Positions 35,074-43,374 of a stretch of DNA of 64,000 nt are shown one piece after another (positions within the stretch are counted from its first letter, which is position 1; the number at the start of each line of letters is the position of its first letter). The stretch lies in contig NZ_JACYVI010000007.1 in the NCBI RefSeq assembly GCF_014842265.1, positions 78,002-142,001 on the forward strand, written 5' to 3'. The notes below the pieces were generated by a model. The model was given only the letters and a program-made list of their open reading frames with translations. It was not told the origin of the DNA and searched no databases. Position numbers and translations under genes: made by a program. This stretch comes from Pseudomonas sp. CFBP 13711 (lineage in GTDB: Bacteria; Pseudomonadota; Gammaproteobacteria; Pseudomonadales; Pseudomonadaceae).

Positions 35074-35838
35074 ATGAACAAGTTAGTTTGCTGTCTTGGC
35101 CTCGCGGCTTTTTTGACCGGTTGCGGTGAATTGGCGGGTGTGAATGAAAGCAAAAAAATCGTCGGAGGAGAGCCAGCCCCGAGAGGGCAGTACCCGTTCT
35201 TTGCAGCAATTGTTAAAGAGGATGGGTCGCACCTCTGTGGCGCTGCATTGATTGCGCCGCGGTGGGTACTGACTGCTGAACACTGCATCGACGGCCAGGC
35301 TCCTCACTCCGTGAGCATTGGCCTGGAACAATACCGGCCGACTGTCGTCGAGAAGGACCGGGTCAGGATCCAGGCCACATACGGGCATCCGCAGTTTGAT
35401 CACAGCGGGCGATACGATATTGCATTGATCAAGCTGGAGCGCGCGGCCAACAGTACCGATTTCCTTGAGTTCGACGGGGCCGAGTCTGTGATGGAACCGG
35501 GGGTTGGCTACCCCGTGACGCTGATCGGGTTCGGGAGAACCGAGACGGGATACGGGCCAGATGTGCTGTATCAAGGCCTTGGCGAGACGCTGGAGGACAA
35601 GGCGTGTATCGAAGTGCCTCCCGGCTACCCGGCCACCCACTTCGATCCATTGGTCAACCTCTGCGCCGGATACAATCAGGCGTCTGGCGATTCCGGAGGG
35701 CCTCTGCTCTACAAGTCAGGCAGCCACTACCTTGAAATCGGACTGGTCAGTCGTTCGTTGTGGATGAATGCCGGTCAGTACACCAGAGTCGCTCACTTCG
35801 CAGGCTGGATTACAAAGACGATGGAGGACAACCAATAG
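35074..35838 (+). CDS. Lipid-anchored trypsin-like (S1) serine protease
   Basis: 254 residues. Lipoprotein signal with lipobox LTGC (Cys17), then only about eleven residues before IVGG (Ile29), the chymotrypsin-fold activation site. The catalytic triad is His70 (TAEHC), Asp115 (YDIALIK) and Ser207 (GDSGGP); Cys55-Cys71 would make the usual disulfide. The S1-pocket position six residues before Ser207 is Asn201, where trypsin has Asp, so Lys/Arg specificity is doubtful. The ATG has GGAG 6 bases upstream. Codon use is less GC-biased than its neighbours. It lies alone between gltD and hemE, a place where PAO1 has no such gene to my knowledge, so it is probably accessory. Confidence 0.85.
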   Translation: MNKLVCCLGLAAFLTGCGELAGVNESKKIVGGEPAPRGQYPFFAAIVKEDGSHLCGAALIAPRWVLTAEHCIDGQAPHSVSIGLEQYRPTVVEKDRVRIQATYGHPQFDHSGRYDIALIKLERAANSTDFLEFDGAESVMEPGVGYPVTLIGFGRTETGYGPDVLYQGLGETLEDKACIEVPPGYPATHFDPLVNLCAGYNQASGDSGGPLLYKSGSHYLEIGLVSRSLWMNAGQYTRVAHFAGWITKTMEDNQ

Positions 35839-35899
35839 GTCGCCGACGTCAGCAAAGCCGGCAGGGCATTGATGCGACAAATCGCCCCGATAAATAAAT

Positions 35900-35923
35900 G
35901 GCACGGCACCGACCGTGCCTTTT
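35900..35923 (+). terminator. Intrinsic terminator after the protease gene
   Basis: GGCACGG pairs with CCGTGCC around CACCGA, followed by TTTT. It is 61 bases after the protease stop and upstream of hemE, separating the two genes. Confidence 0.8.
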
Positions 35924-35970
35924 GCGTTGGTGTCTGAGAAAATGCCCGCACTTTTTTTCCGGATGCCGAC

Positions 35971-37035
35971 ATGACTGCCCTGAAGAACGACCGTTTCCTT
36001 CGCGCCCTGCTCAAGCAGCCTGTTGACGTCACGCCTGTATGGATGATGCGCCAGGCCGGCCGCTATCTCCCGGAGTACCGCGCCAGCCGCGCCAAGGCCG
36101 GAGACTTCATGAGCTTGTGCATGAACCCGGCGTTCGCCTGTGAAGTCACCCTGCAGCCCCTTGAGCGCTATCCGCTCGACGCCGCCATTCTGTTTTCCGA
36201 TATCCTCACCGTTCCCGACGCCATGGGCCTGGGCCTGTACTTCGAAACCGGCGAAGGCCCGCGCTTCCGCAAAACTGTCACCACCCTGGCTGATATCGAA
36301 GCGCTGCCGATCCCTGACCCACAAAAAGATCTCGGCTATGTCATGGACGCAGTCAGCACCATCCGCCGCGAGCTCAACGGACGCGTTCCGCTGATCGGGT
36401 TCGCCGGTAGCCCGTGGACCCTGGCGACCTACATGGTCGAAGGCGGCTCGTCCAAGGACTTCCGCAAATCCAAGGCCATGCTCTACGACAACCCGCACGC
36501 CATGCACCTGCTGCTCGACAAGCTGGCGCAATCGGTGACGGCGTACCTGAACGGCCAGATTCTCGCAGGCGCCCAGGCGGTGCAGATCTTCGACAGTTGG
36601 GGCGGCAGCCTGTCGGCCGCGGCGTATCAGGAGTTCTCACTGGCCTATATGCGCAAGATCGTCAACGGCCTGATCCGTGAGCACGACGGGCGCAAAGTGC
36701 CGGTCATTCTGTTCACCAAAGGCGGCGGTATGTGGCTTGAAAGCATTGCCGACGCCGGCGCCGACGCACTGGGCCTGGACTGGACCTGCGACATCGGCGA
36801 AGCCCGCCGTCGTGTCGGCAGCAAAGTCGCGCTGCAAGGCAACATGGACCCGACCGTGCTCTACGCCAACCCAAACGCCATCCGCCAGGAAGTCTCGAAC
36901 ATCCTCGCCAGCTACGGCAGCGGTACCGGCCATGTCTTCAACCTCGGCCACGGCATCACCCCCGAAGTCGACCCGGCCAACGCCGGCGCCTTCATCGAAG
37001 CGGTACACGAAATGTCGGCCAAGTACCACCAGTAA
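35971..37035 (+). CDS. hemE: Uroporphyrinogen decarboxylase
   Basis: 354 residues. Decarboxylates the four acetate chains of uroporphyrinogen III to give coproporphyrinogen III in heme synthesis. The signature [16 protein letters not shown] with the active-site Arg and the [16 protein letters not shown] aspartate region are intact, and the length is standard. It is followed by a strong terminator at 37054-37080. Confidence 0.97.
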   Translation: MTALKNDRFLRALLKQPVDVTPVWMMRQAGRYLPEYRASRAKAGDFMSLCMNPAFACEVTLQPLERYPLDAAILFSDILTVPDAMGLGLYFETGEGPRFRKTVTTLADIEALPIPDPQKDLGYVMDAVSTIRRELNGRVPLIGFAGSPWTLATYMVEGGSSKDFRKSKAMLYDNPHAMHLLLDKLAQSVTAYLNGQILAGAQAVQIFDSWGGSLSAAAYQEFSLAYMRKIVNGLIREHDGRKVPVILFTKGGGMWLESIADAGADALGLDWTCDIGEARRRVGSKVALQGNMDPTVLYANPNAIRQEVSNILASYGSGTGHVFNLGHGITPEVDPANAGAFIEAVHEMSAKYHQ

Positions 37036-37053
37036 GCGCTTTGCAGCTATGAA

Positions 37054-37080
37054 AACGCCCGGCAATTGCCGGGCGTTTTT
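37054..37080 (+). terminator. Intrinsic terminator between hemE and higA
   Basis: A perfect 12-base-pair palindrome (AACGCCCGGCAATTGCCGGGCGTT) followed by TTT; an A-run on the other side could let it also terminate the convergent higBA transcript, whose last codon ends at 37089. Confidence 0.9.
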
Positions 37081-37088
37081 GTGTGGAG

Positions 37089-37388
37089 TCAGGCTGCAGT
37101 GATCGTCGGGACGACATACAACGGCGTTATGGGCGGCTGCTCCCGGTGCTCGGCCTGCCAGAGGTCGTGGCTCATCTGTACAGCTAGCCAAAAGCGAGCA
37201 GTGCTTAAACCTGCACGTTCCAGTCGTACCGCCAGATCTGGGCTAACCGGAGCACGGCAATTGATGACCCGAGACAACATTTCACGTGAAAAATGGAGCC
37301 GCCGTGCCATTTCGGCAATTTTGATGTTCATCTCCGGCAGCATCTCCTGGATCATTTCGCCAGGGTGGGGAGGGTTGTGCATTCTCAT
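37089..37388 (-). CDS. higA: Antitoxin HigA (XRE-type HTH)
   Basis: 99 residues. Typical HigA N-terminus MRMHNPPHPGEMIQE and a helix-turn-helix (IKIAEMARRLHFSREMLSRVI). HigA-type antitoxins neutralise the HigB RNase and repress their own operon. AGGAG lies 8 bases before the ATG. It follows higB after a 13-base gap: the toxin-first order is characteristic of this family. The C-terminal tail (PITPLYVVP) is longer than in minimal HigA. Confidence 0.93.
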   Translation of the reverse strand: MRMHNPPHPGEMIQEMLPEMNIKIAEMARRLHFSREMLSRVINCRAPVSPDLAVRLERAGLSTARFWLAVQMSHDLWQAEHREQPPITPLYVVPTITAA

Positions 37389-37401
37389 GCATGAACTCCT
37401 G

Positions 37402-37680
37402 TCAGTGGTAATCGAGATAATCGACAAGCTCGACATCGTTCTCGATAAATCTAAAAATAATTCGCCAGTTCCCGCTTACTGATGCTGACCAATATTGCGT
37501 CAGATTGCCTTTCAATGGATGCAGCTTCAGTGCTGTTAAGCCCAGTTCATGGGGTCCTTTAGCGATCTCTAGCGCACCCAAGATAAATCGCAGGCGGTTT
37601 GCGTGAGCCGCGCGAATCCCTTGCGTCGTTCCAGTGTGGAAGAAAGCCCTAAGGCCCTTATGTTTGAAAGATCTAATCAT
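37402..37680 (-). CDS. higB: RelE-fold toxin HigB (plasmid-maintenance killer family)
   Basis: 92 residues. MIRSFKHKGLRAFFHTGTTQGI, LHPLKGNLTQYWSASVSGNWRIIFRF and VDYLDYH are the family landmarks, with conserved basic and Tyr/His residues used for ribosome-dependent mRNA cleavage. It is close to the HigB/GraT branch. No clear ribosome binding site is visible: the ATG directly follows a 35-base inverted repeat at 37683-37717. Confidence 0.93.
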   Translation of the reverse strand: MIRSFKHKGLRAFFHTGTTQGIRAAHANRLRFILGALEIAKGPHELGLTALKLHPLKGNLTQYWSASVSGNWRIIFRFIENDVELVDYLDYH

Positions 37681-37682
37681 AG

Positions 37683-37717
37683 CAGCAGAGCGTGAATCAA
37701 TTAGTCACGCTTTGCTG
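37683..37717. promoter_or_regulatory. Inverted repeat upstream of higB (putative HigA operator)
   Basis: CAGCAGAGCGTGA and TCACGCTTTGCTG are inverted with 12 of 13 matches around a 9-base spacer (TCAATTAGT). The element ends 2 bases before the higB ATG on the minus strand. It could be the autoregulatory site, or the end of the upstream MFS transcript; there is no T-run for an intrinsic terminator. Confidence 0.55.
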
Positions 37718-37782
37718 TCAGGCGATGTAGATGCGGGGGATGTGAAACGATGCCGCGTTTTGTGTGAAAACGCCTATATCCA

Positions 37783-39084
37783 TCAAACCTGCACATTCAC
37801 CGCCAACGGCTTCACTTTCGCCAGTTTCAGCGCCACAGCGAGGGCGATCAGCAGGAGGGTGCCGATGAAGGCGCCGATGCCGTTCCAGCCGGCGTAGTGC
37901 CAGAATACGCCGCCGCCGGTGCCGGCGACGCTGGAGCCTACGTAGTAGCTGAACAGGTACAGCGACGAGGCCTGGCCTTTGGCTTTGATGGCGCGACGGC
38001 CGATCCAGCTGCTGGCGACGGAGTGGGCGCCGAAGAAGCCGAAGGTGAACATCAGCACGCCGACGATCACCACCAGCAGCGGGGTGAACATGGTCAGCGC
38101 GACACCGACGAGCATCAGCACGATCACGGCCCACAGGACGTTACGACGGCCCAGTTGGTCGGCCAGTGCGCCGATCTTCGCCGAGCTGTAGATGCCGGAC
38201 AGGTACACCACCGAAAACAGGCCGACCACGGCCTGGCTCAGGTTGTACGGGTCGGCCAGCAGGCGGTAGCCGATGTAGTTGAACAGCGTTACGAACGCGC
38301 CCATCAGCAGGAAGCCTTCAAGAAACAACCACGGCAACCCGGCGTCACGGAACTGCAGGACAAAGCCTTCCAGCAGGCTGCGGCCATTGAGCGGGCGGGC
38401 GCGGAAGTTACGCGACGGCGGCAGGATTTTCCAGAACACGCCCGCCGCGCCCAGCGCAATGATGCCCATGATCAACAGTGCCGTGTGCCAGCTGACGTAA
38501 TCGCTCAAGACCCCAGTGATCACCCGGCCGCTCATGCCACCGATGGCGTTGCCGCCGATGTACAGGCCCATTGCCAGGCCGATGTGCTGCGGGTGGATTT
38601 CTTCGCTGAGGTAAGTCATGGCGACGGCGGCGAGGCCGCTCAGCGACAAGCCCACGAACGCCCGCGTGATCAGCACGCCCTCCCAAGTGGGCATCAGTGC
38701 GCTGGCGATGGTGAAAAGGGCGGCCGAGAACAGCGAGAACACCATCACCGACTTGCGGCCGAGCCGATCTGAGATAGGGCCGGTGATGAGCAATCCGATC
38801 GCCAGCATCGCGGTGGACACCGACAGGATCATGCTGCTCTGGGCGGCGTTGATGGAGAAGTCCCGCGACAGTACCGGCATCATCGGCTGCACGCAGTACA
38901 GCAGCGCAAACGTCGCGAAACCGCCGGAGAACAGCGCCAGTACCGTGCGGATGAAAGCGGGCGTGTCCTTCTCGATGTAGGAATCGCCCAACGGGATGGC
39001 CGCTTTGGCGAACTCGGCAGACGCGGCGGGGGATGCAGCAGTATTCACGGGTGACCTCAGACGGAAGAGCGGACGCAGTGACAA
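37783..39084 (-). CDS. MFS transporter (YnfM-like drug/solute efflux)
   Basis: 433 residues, twelve hydrophobic segments after a ~40-residue cytoplasmic lead. The MFS loop-2/3 signature is GPISDRLGRKSVMVF. Organisation and sequence resemble the YnfM/drug:H+ antiporter family; substrate is unknown. It diverges from a LysR gene with a 73-base intergenic region, which suggests control by that regulator. In PAO1 the corresponding pair is PA5030/PA5029. Confidence 0.88.
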   Translation of the reverse strand: MSLRPLFRLRSPVNTAASPAASAEFAKAAIPLGDSYIEKDTPAFIRTVLALFSGGFATFALLYCVQPMMPVLSRDFSINAAQSSMILSVSTAMLAIGLLITGPISDRLGRKSVMVFSLFSAALFTIASALMPTWEGVLITRAFVGLSLSGLAAVAMTYLSEEIHPQHIGLAMGLYIGGNAIGGMSGRVITGVLSDYVSWHTALLIMGIIALGAAGVFWKILPPSRNFRARPLNGRSLLEGFVLQFRDAGLPWLFLEGFLLMGAFVTLFNYIGYRLLADPYNLSQAVVGLFSVVYLSGIYSSAKIGALADQLGRRNVLWAVIVLMLVGVALTMFTPLLVVIVGVLMFTFGFFGAHSVASSWIGRRAIKAKGQASSLYLFSYYVGSSVAGTGGGVFWHYAGWNGIGAFIGTLLLIALAVALKLAKVKPLAVNVQV

Positions 39085-39157
39085 AAGAATATAGCCGGCT
39101 AACGATCGCTTCCAATATATTGTTCGACCTGTTTGATAGGTTTGACGACCTAATGGA

Positions 39158-40054
39158 ATGACTGTGGAATTACGACACCTGCGTTACTTCATCGCTGTCG
39201 CTGAAGAGCTGCATTTTGGACGCGCTGCTCAGGCGCTCGGCATCTCTCAGCCACCGTTGAGCCAGCAGATTCAGGCGCTGGAGCAAGAGCTCGGCGCGCG
39301 TCTGTTTGAGCGGACCAATCGAAGGGTGGAACTGAGCGAGGCGGGCCGGTTGTTCCTCGATGAAGCCCGTCTGGTGCTGGCGCAGGTCGAGAAGGCCTCG
39401 GACGTCGCTCGGCGTGCGCAGTTGGGAGAGCTGGGCGAACTGAAAATCGGCTTCACGGCATCCGCGCCGTTCACCTCAAGCATCCCGCAGGCCATCTTCG
39501 CGTTTCGCCAGCGTTATCCGGCCGTGCATCTGGCGCTTCAGGAAATGAGCAGTCGGGAAGTCGCCGAGCGGCTCGAGAACGAGTCGATGCAAGTGGGCAT
39601 CATGCGACCACTGCCGTTGCCGGATTCACTGGTCGCCGTGGAGCTGCTGCACGAACCCTTGGTGGCGATATTGCGCTCGGACCATCCACTGGCCGAAGGC
39701 TCGGAACGCGGCATTCATCTGCGGGAACTGGCCAGTGAGCCGTTTGTGTTCTTCCCGCGCACCTACGGCAGCGGGCTCTACGCACAGTTGCTGGATCTGG
39801 CGCGGGAGGCGGGCTTTAGCCCATTGTTTACTCAGGAGGCGGGCGAGGCGATGACCATCATTGGTCTGGTGGCGGCGGGACTGGGCGTGACCGTGTTGCC
39901 GGCGTCGTACCAACGCATGCGCATCGACGGTGTGGTTTACCGGACGCTGCTGGACGCGCAGGCTACGTCAGCGGTGTGGCTGGTGCAGCGCAAGGATCAG
40001 AAATCGCCCATGGCCAAGGCGTTTGTCGAACTGGTGACGCGCAAGGCGGGGTAA
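39158..40054 (+). CDS. LysR-family transcriptional regulator
   Basis: 298 residues. N-terminal winged HTH (MTVELRHLRYFIAVAEELHFGRAAQALGISQ...) and a periplasmic-binding-protein-like effector domain. Divergent from the MFS gene; the 73-base region between them contains AATATATTGTTCGACC and CCTGTTTGATAGG stretches that could hold a T-N11-A LysR box, though no site can be fixed by eye. Probable role: effector-dependent control of the MFS exporter. It also marks the left border of the accessory region that follows. Confidence 0.9.
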   Translation: MTVELRHLRYFIAVAEELHFGRAAQALGISQPPLSQQIQALEQELGARLFERTNRRVELSEAGRLFLDEARLVLAQVEKASDVARRAQLGELGELKIGFTASAPFTSSIPQAIFAFRQRYPAVHLALQEMSSREVAERLENESMQVGIMRPLPLPDSLVAVELLHEPLVAILRSDHPLAEGSERGIHLRELASEPFVFFPRTYGSGLYAQLLDLAREAGFSPLFTQEAGEAMTIIGLVAAGLGVTVLPASYQRMRIDGVVYRTLLDAQATSAVWLVQRKDQKSPMAKAFVELVTRKAG

Positions 40055-40080
40055 CTGACCCAGAGCAAAGCAGATGGGGT

Positions 40081-40172
40081 TGTGGGAGTGAGCTTGCTCA
40101 CGAACGTGGCATTACAACCACTGAAGATGGGGTGAATGTACTGACCTCTTCGCGAGCAAGCTCGCTCCCACA
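40081..40172. repeat. REP doublet after the LysR gene
   Basis: Arms at 40081-40104 and 40149-40172 are inverted copies of the REP core; the spacer (CCACTGAAGATGGGGTGAATGT) parallels that of 17252-17343. It lies in the gap 40055-40407, which has no gene and also contains a single REP arm at 40265-40290. Confidence 0.85.
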
Positions 40173-40264
40173 CGGCCTGCGTCGCCCAGTGACCCGTGAC
40201 GAATGCAAATCTGCAGACTCCCCATTGTTCTGACACCGCACTGGGCTGCGGCAAACGGCGCTCA

Positions 40265-40290
40265 TGTGGGAGTGAGCTTGCTCACGAAGG
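40265..40290. repeat. Single REP arm
   Basis: TGTGGGAGTGAGCTTGCTCA with no facing partner in the next 120 bases. It is preceded by TGACACCGCACTGGGCTGCGG, a short segment also present before copy B at 165-185 in related form, so this may be the remnant of a truncated doublet. Confidence 0.7.
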
Positions 40291-40407
40291 CTCAGGTGGG
40301 TTCGCCGATGATTTGTCGGTTGAACGACCATTTCGCAACCTCCCTCCCATAGCGCAGCCATCCAAGCCAGTGAGCGAGGCAAGACGCCTCAACTCACTGG
40401 CAAAAAC

Positions 40408-40854
40408 TTACTGCACCTTCGCCAGATCACCCTTCAACGCAACGCCTGCCATGATGGCGCCGGCGTGGCACTCATAGGTGGCCGGGTCTTTGCGTTCGAT
40501 CTTTTTGTAGTAGCTGGCGATGTTGACCACCGCGTTGGCGCCTGCGCTTTTTGCGGCCTCGTTCAACTGCAGGATGGCGGACTGCAAGACCCACTCGCAG
40601 GCCTCGTTGTCGCTCTTGTTGAAGGCGTTGGTTTTCTTGTTGGTCACCGCATTGGCTGACAGTACCGACACCTTGCCTTTTGGCTGCACGCCAGCGAGGT
40701 AGAACTTGACGCTGCCGTCGAGCTTCTTCTCTTGGGTCATCTGTGCGACCACCTTGTCGAACGGCAGATACAGGGCCGTGTCCCGAGCCTGGCTGATGCC
40801 CGGCAGTGTGCACAAAACGACGGCGGCCGTTGCTGCCCAGACTTTCAATTTCAT
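40408..40854 (-). CDS. Secreted RcsF/YbjQ-like hypothetical protein
   Basis: 148 residues with a signal peptide (MKLKVWAATAAVVLCTLPGISQA). The mature part has two cysteines (ACEWVL and YECHAG) and the segment LQLNEAAKSAGANAVVNIASYY, whose GANAVV pattern recalls RcsF and YbjQ-type folds. Database entries for close relatives are often mislabelled excinuclease ATPase subunit; nothing here supports that. Function unknown. It lies 99 bases downstream of the last APE gene on the same strand and may or may not belong to that transcript. Confidence 0.7.
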   Translation of the reverse strand: MKLKVWAATAAVVLCTLPGISQARDTALYLPFDKVVAQMTQEKKLDGSVKFYLAGVQPKGKVSVLSANAVTNKKTNAFNKSDNEACEWVLQSAILQLNEAAKSAGANAVVNIASYYKKIERKDPATYECHAGAIMAGVALKGDLAKVQ

Positions 40855-40953
40855 GGTTTCGCTCCTTGAGGTGGTTAACGGGTGTAGAAGATCAGTGATG
40901 TGCCCCGCCGGGAGCGTCTTCCGTTGCGCCGGCGGGTTGAACGAATTATGGGG

Positions 40954-42186
40954 TCAAGACCAACGCCGAAAGATCAGCGACGTGTTGACCCCGCCGAACG
41001 CAAAATTGTTGTTCATCACAAACTCGTGACTCATGTGGCGGGGCTCGCCGCGCAGGTAGTCCAGTTCGCCGCAGCGACTGTCGACCTCGTCGAGGTTGAG
41101 CGTGTGGATGTAGCGGTCGCGGTTCATCATCTCGATGCTGAACCAGGATTCCAGCGCACCGCAGGCGCCGAGGGTGTGTCCCAAAAAGCTCTTCTGCGAA
41201 CTGATCGGCATGCGCGAGCCGAACAGGCTTTGCGTGGCAAGCGTCTCGGCGATGTCGCCCTGTTCCGTCGCCGTGCCGTGGCCGTTGACGTAACCGATGG
41301 CCTCGGGCGGCAGGCCCGCGTCTTCCAGCGCCAGTTCCATGGCACGACGCATGGTCACTCGTTCAGGGCGAGTGGTGTGGACGCCGTCGGCATTGCTGCC
41401 GAAGCCGACCACCTCGGCGTGAATCTTCGCCCCACGCGCCAGCGCGTGTTCCAGCTCCTCGAGCACCAGCATGCCGCCGCCTTCGCCGATCACCAGGCCG
41501 TCACGCCCATTGTCGTAGGGACGCGGGCTGGTGTGGGGCGCATCGTTCTTCAGGCTGGTCGCGTACAGCGCGTCGAACACCATGGCTTCGGTGGGGCACA
41601 ACTCTTCGGCGCCACCGGCCAGCATCAACGGCAGACGCCCGAACTTGATCGCTTCATAGGCATAGCCCACGCCCTGGCTGCCGCTGGTGCAGGCGCTGGA
41701 GGTCGGGATCAGGCGGCCGGTGAGGTTGAAGAAGATGCTGATATTCGCCGCCGTGGTGTGCGGCATCATGCGCACGTACGAGTTGGCATTGAGGCCTTCG
41801 GCGACGGAATTCAGCAACATGTTGCCGAACGCCTTGATCTCGTCGGTGCTGCCGGTGGACGAACCGCAGGCCACGCCCATGCGCCCGTCGCGAATGATCG
41901 GGTCGCCCAGCAAGCCGGCGTCACGCAGCGCCTGTTCTGCGGTGCCGACCGCCAATCGCGACACCCGGCCCATGCTGCGCAGCTGCTTGCGCGTCCAGTA
42001 CGACGGCACCGCGAAATCATCTATCGGGCCGGCCAGACGGGTGTTGAGCTCGGTGAAGCGATCCCATTCGTCCATGCGCCGGATGCCGCTGCGATTGCCG
42101 CTGAAATTGGCCTCGATACTGGCCCAGTCGCTGCCCAGTGACGTAATACCGGCCATGCCGGTGACGACAACGCGTTTCATCAGCAC
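40954..42186 (-). CDS. APE cluster FabF-like 3-oxoacyl-ACP synthase (ApeR-like)
   Basis: 410 residues. Complete thiolase-fold ketosynthase with the C-H-H triad: SACTSGSQ (Cys), VNGHGTATEQGD (His) and FLGHTLGACGAL (His). In characterised aryl polyene systems this second ketosynthase acts as a homodimer in chain initiation or early elongation. It overlaps the ketoreductase gene by 7 bases and is the last biosynthetic gene of the 20-gene block. Confidence 0.9.
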   Translation of the reverse strand: MLMKRVVVTGMAGITSLGSDWASIEANFSGNRSGIRRMDEWDRFTELNTRLAGPIDDFAVPSYWTRKQLRSMGRVSRLAVGTAEQALRDAGLLGDPIIRDGRMGVACGSSTGSTDEIKAFGNMLLNSVAEGLNANSYVRMMPHTTAANISIFFNLTGRLIPTSSACTSGSQGVGYAYEAIKFGRLPLMLAGGAEELCPTEAMVFDALYATSLKNDAPHTSPRPYDNGRDGLVIGEGGGMLVLEELEHALARGAKIHAEVVGFGSNADGVHTTRPERVTMRRAMELALEDAGLPPEAIGYVNGHGTATEQGDIAETLATQSLFGSRMPISSQKSFLGHTLGACGALESWFSIEMMNRDRYIHTLNLDEVDSRCGELDYLRGEPRHMSHEFVMNNNFAFGGVNTSLIFRRWS

Positions 42187-42908
42187 AGGCCTCCATTGAC
42201 GGCCAGCACTTGGCGCGTGATGTAGGAAGCTTCCGCCGACATCAGGAAATTCACGGCGCCGGCGACTTCTTCCGGCGTGCCCATGCGTTGCGCGGGAATC
42301 ATCTTCATCAGTTCATCGACCGGCACGTTTTCGTCGAGCATGGCCGTGTCGATCAGCCCGGGCGCGACGCAGTTGACGGTGATCTTGCGTTTGCCCAGTT
42401 CTATTGCCAGCGCCTTGGCCGCGCCGATGACGCCCGCTTTCGATGCGCTGTAGTTGACCTGGCCACGATTGCCGATCAGCCCGGACACGGACGTGATGCA
42501 GACGATGCGCCCGGCAGCACGGCGGCGGATCATCGGCATCATCACCGGATGCAGCACGTTGTAGAAACCGTCGAGATTGGTGCGGATGACCATGTCCCAG
42601 TCGTCATCGGTGAGCGCCGGAAAAGCGCCGTCACGGGTCAGGCCGGCGTTGCAGACCACGCCGTAATAGGCACCATGGGTTTCGACGTCGGCTTCGAGGA
42701 TCACCTTGCACGCAGCACGGTCGGCGACGTCGAATTGCAGCACGCGCGCCTGACGCCCGAGCGCCTCGACTTCACGCTGTACAGCGTCGGCTTCAGCGCG
42801 GCCACTGCGGCAGTGCAGCACGATGTCGTAGCCGGCCTGGGCCAGGCGCAGCGCAATGGCGCGCCCGATACCGCGGCTTGAGCCTGTGACCAGAATTGAT
42901 TCAGTCAT
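42180..42908 (-). CDS. APE cluster 3-oxoacyl-ACP reductase (ApeQ-like, FabG family)
   Basis: 242 residues, short-chain dehydrogenase/reductase. NADPH site TGSSRGIGRAIA; catalytic Ser in CITSVSG and YSASK with Tyr and Lys; NAG in CNAGLTRDG. Reduces the beta-keto group after each polyene elongation. Overlaps the flanking genes by 7 and 8 bases. Confidence 0.92.
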   Translation of the reverse strand: MTESILVTGSSRGIGRAIALRLAQAGYDIVLHCRSGRAEADAVQREVEALGRQARVLQFDVADRAACKVILEADVETHGAYYGVVCNAGLTRDGAFPALTDDDWDMVIRTNLDGFYNVLHPVMMPMIRRRAAGRIVCITSVSGLIGNRGQVNYSASKAGVIGAAKALAIELGKRKITVNCVAPGLIDTAMLDENVPVDELMKMIPAQRMGTPEEVAGAVNFLMSAEASYITRQVLAVNGGLC

Positions 42909-43374
42909 TTACGGCTCCTTCGGCCAGATAGCTCGCCGATTGCGGCGGGCAATAAACATTGAGTCGGGCGCGGACCTGAATGCCGGCACCGCTCAGAAAA
43001 CACTCGAACACGCCCATGCCGCTGTCATCCTGCAAGGACCGCCGTGCATGGATGATCAGCTCGCTGCCGACCGGGAAGTGCTCGACATTGCATTCGAATT
43101 TGCGCGTGCCCAGCAGGAAACCCAGCGCGACCGGGTCACCCTTCACCCGTGCCTGACAGCCGGCAAACGCCGCAACGCTTTGGGCCATCAGCTCGACGCC
43201 GACCCAGGCCGGCATGCTCCCGTCGGGGCGATTGAACAGCCCGCCGGGTCGAACGATGACGCGGGTGTGAATCTGCTCTTCGTCGAAGGACAGCACTTCG
43301 TCGATGAGCACCATGTCGCCGGCGTGGGGCAGTAAATCAGCCGGCGGCCACGGGCATGAAGGTACAGCGGTCAT
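42901..43374 (-). CDS. APE cluster hotdog-fold dehydratase (ApeP-like)
   Basis: 157 residues. Hotdog fold with the likely catalytic His in LLPHAGDMVLIDEV and Glu in WVGVELMAQSVAAFAG. ApeP-type dehydratases work as a heterodimer with ApeI to remove water from the 3-hydroxyacyl-ACP and create the conjugated double bonds. Its partner ApeI is here found as the C-terminal domain of the protein at 54795-56474. It overlaps the neighbours by 8 and 4 bases. Confidence 0.88.
   Translation of the reverse strand: MTAVPSCPWPPADLLPHAGDMVLIDEVLSFDEEQIHTRVIVRPGGLFNRPDGSMPAWVGVELMAQSVAAFAGCQARVKGDPVALGFLLGTRKFECNVEHFPVGSELIIHARRSLQDDSGMGVFECFLSGAGIQVRARLNVYCPPQSASYLAEGAVND

Noticed and set aside
40408..40854. 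Excinuclease ATPase subunit
   Set aside because: The 148-residue secreted protein has no Walker motifs; such labels on relatives look like propagated misannotation.
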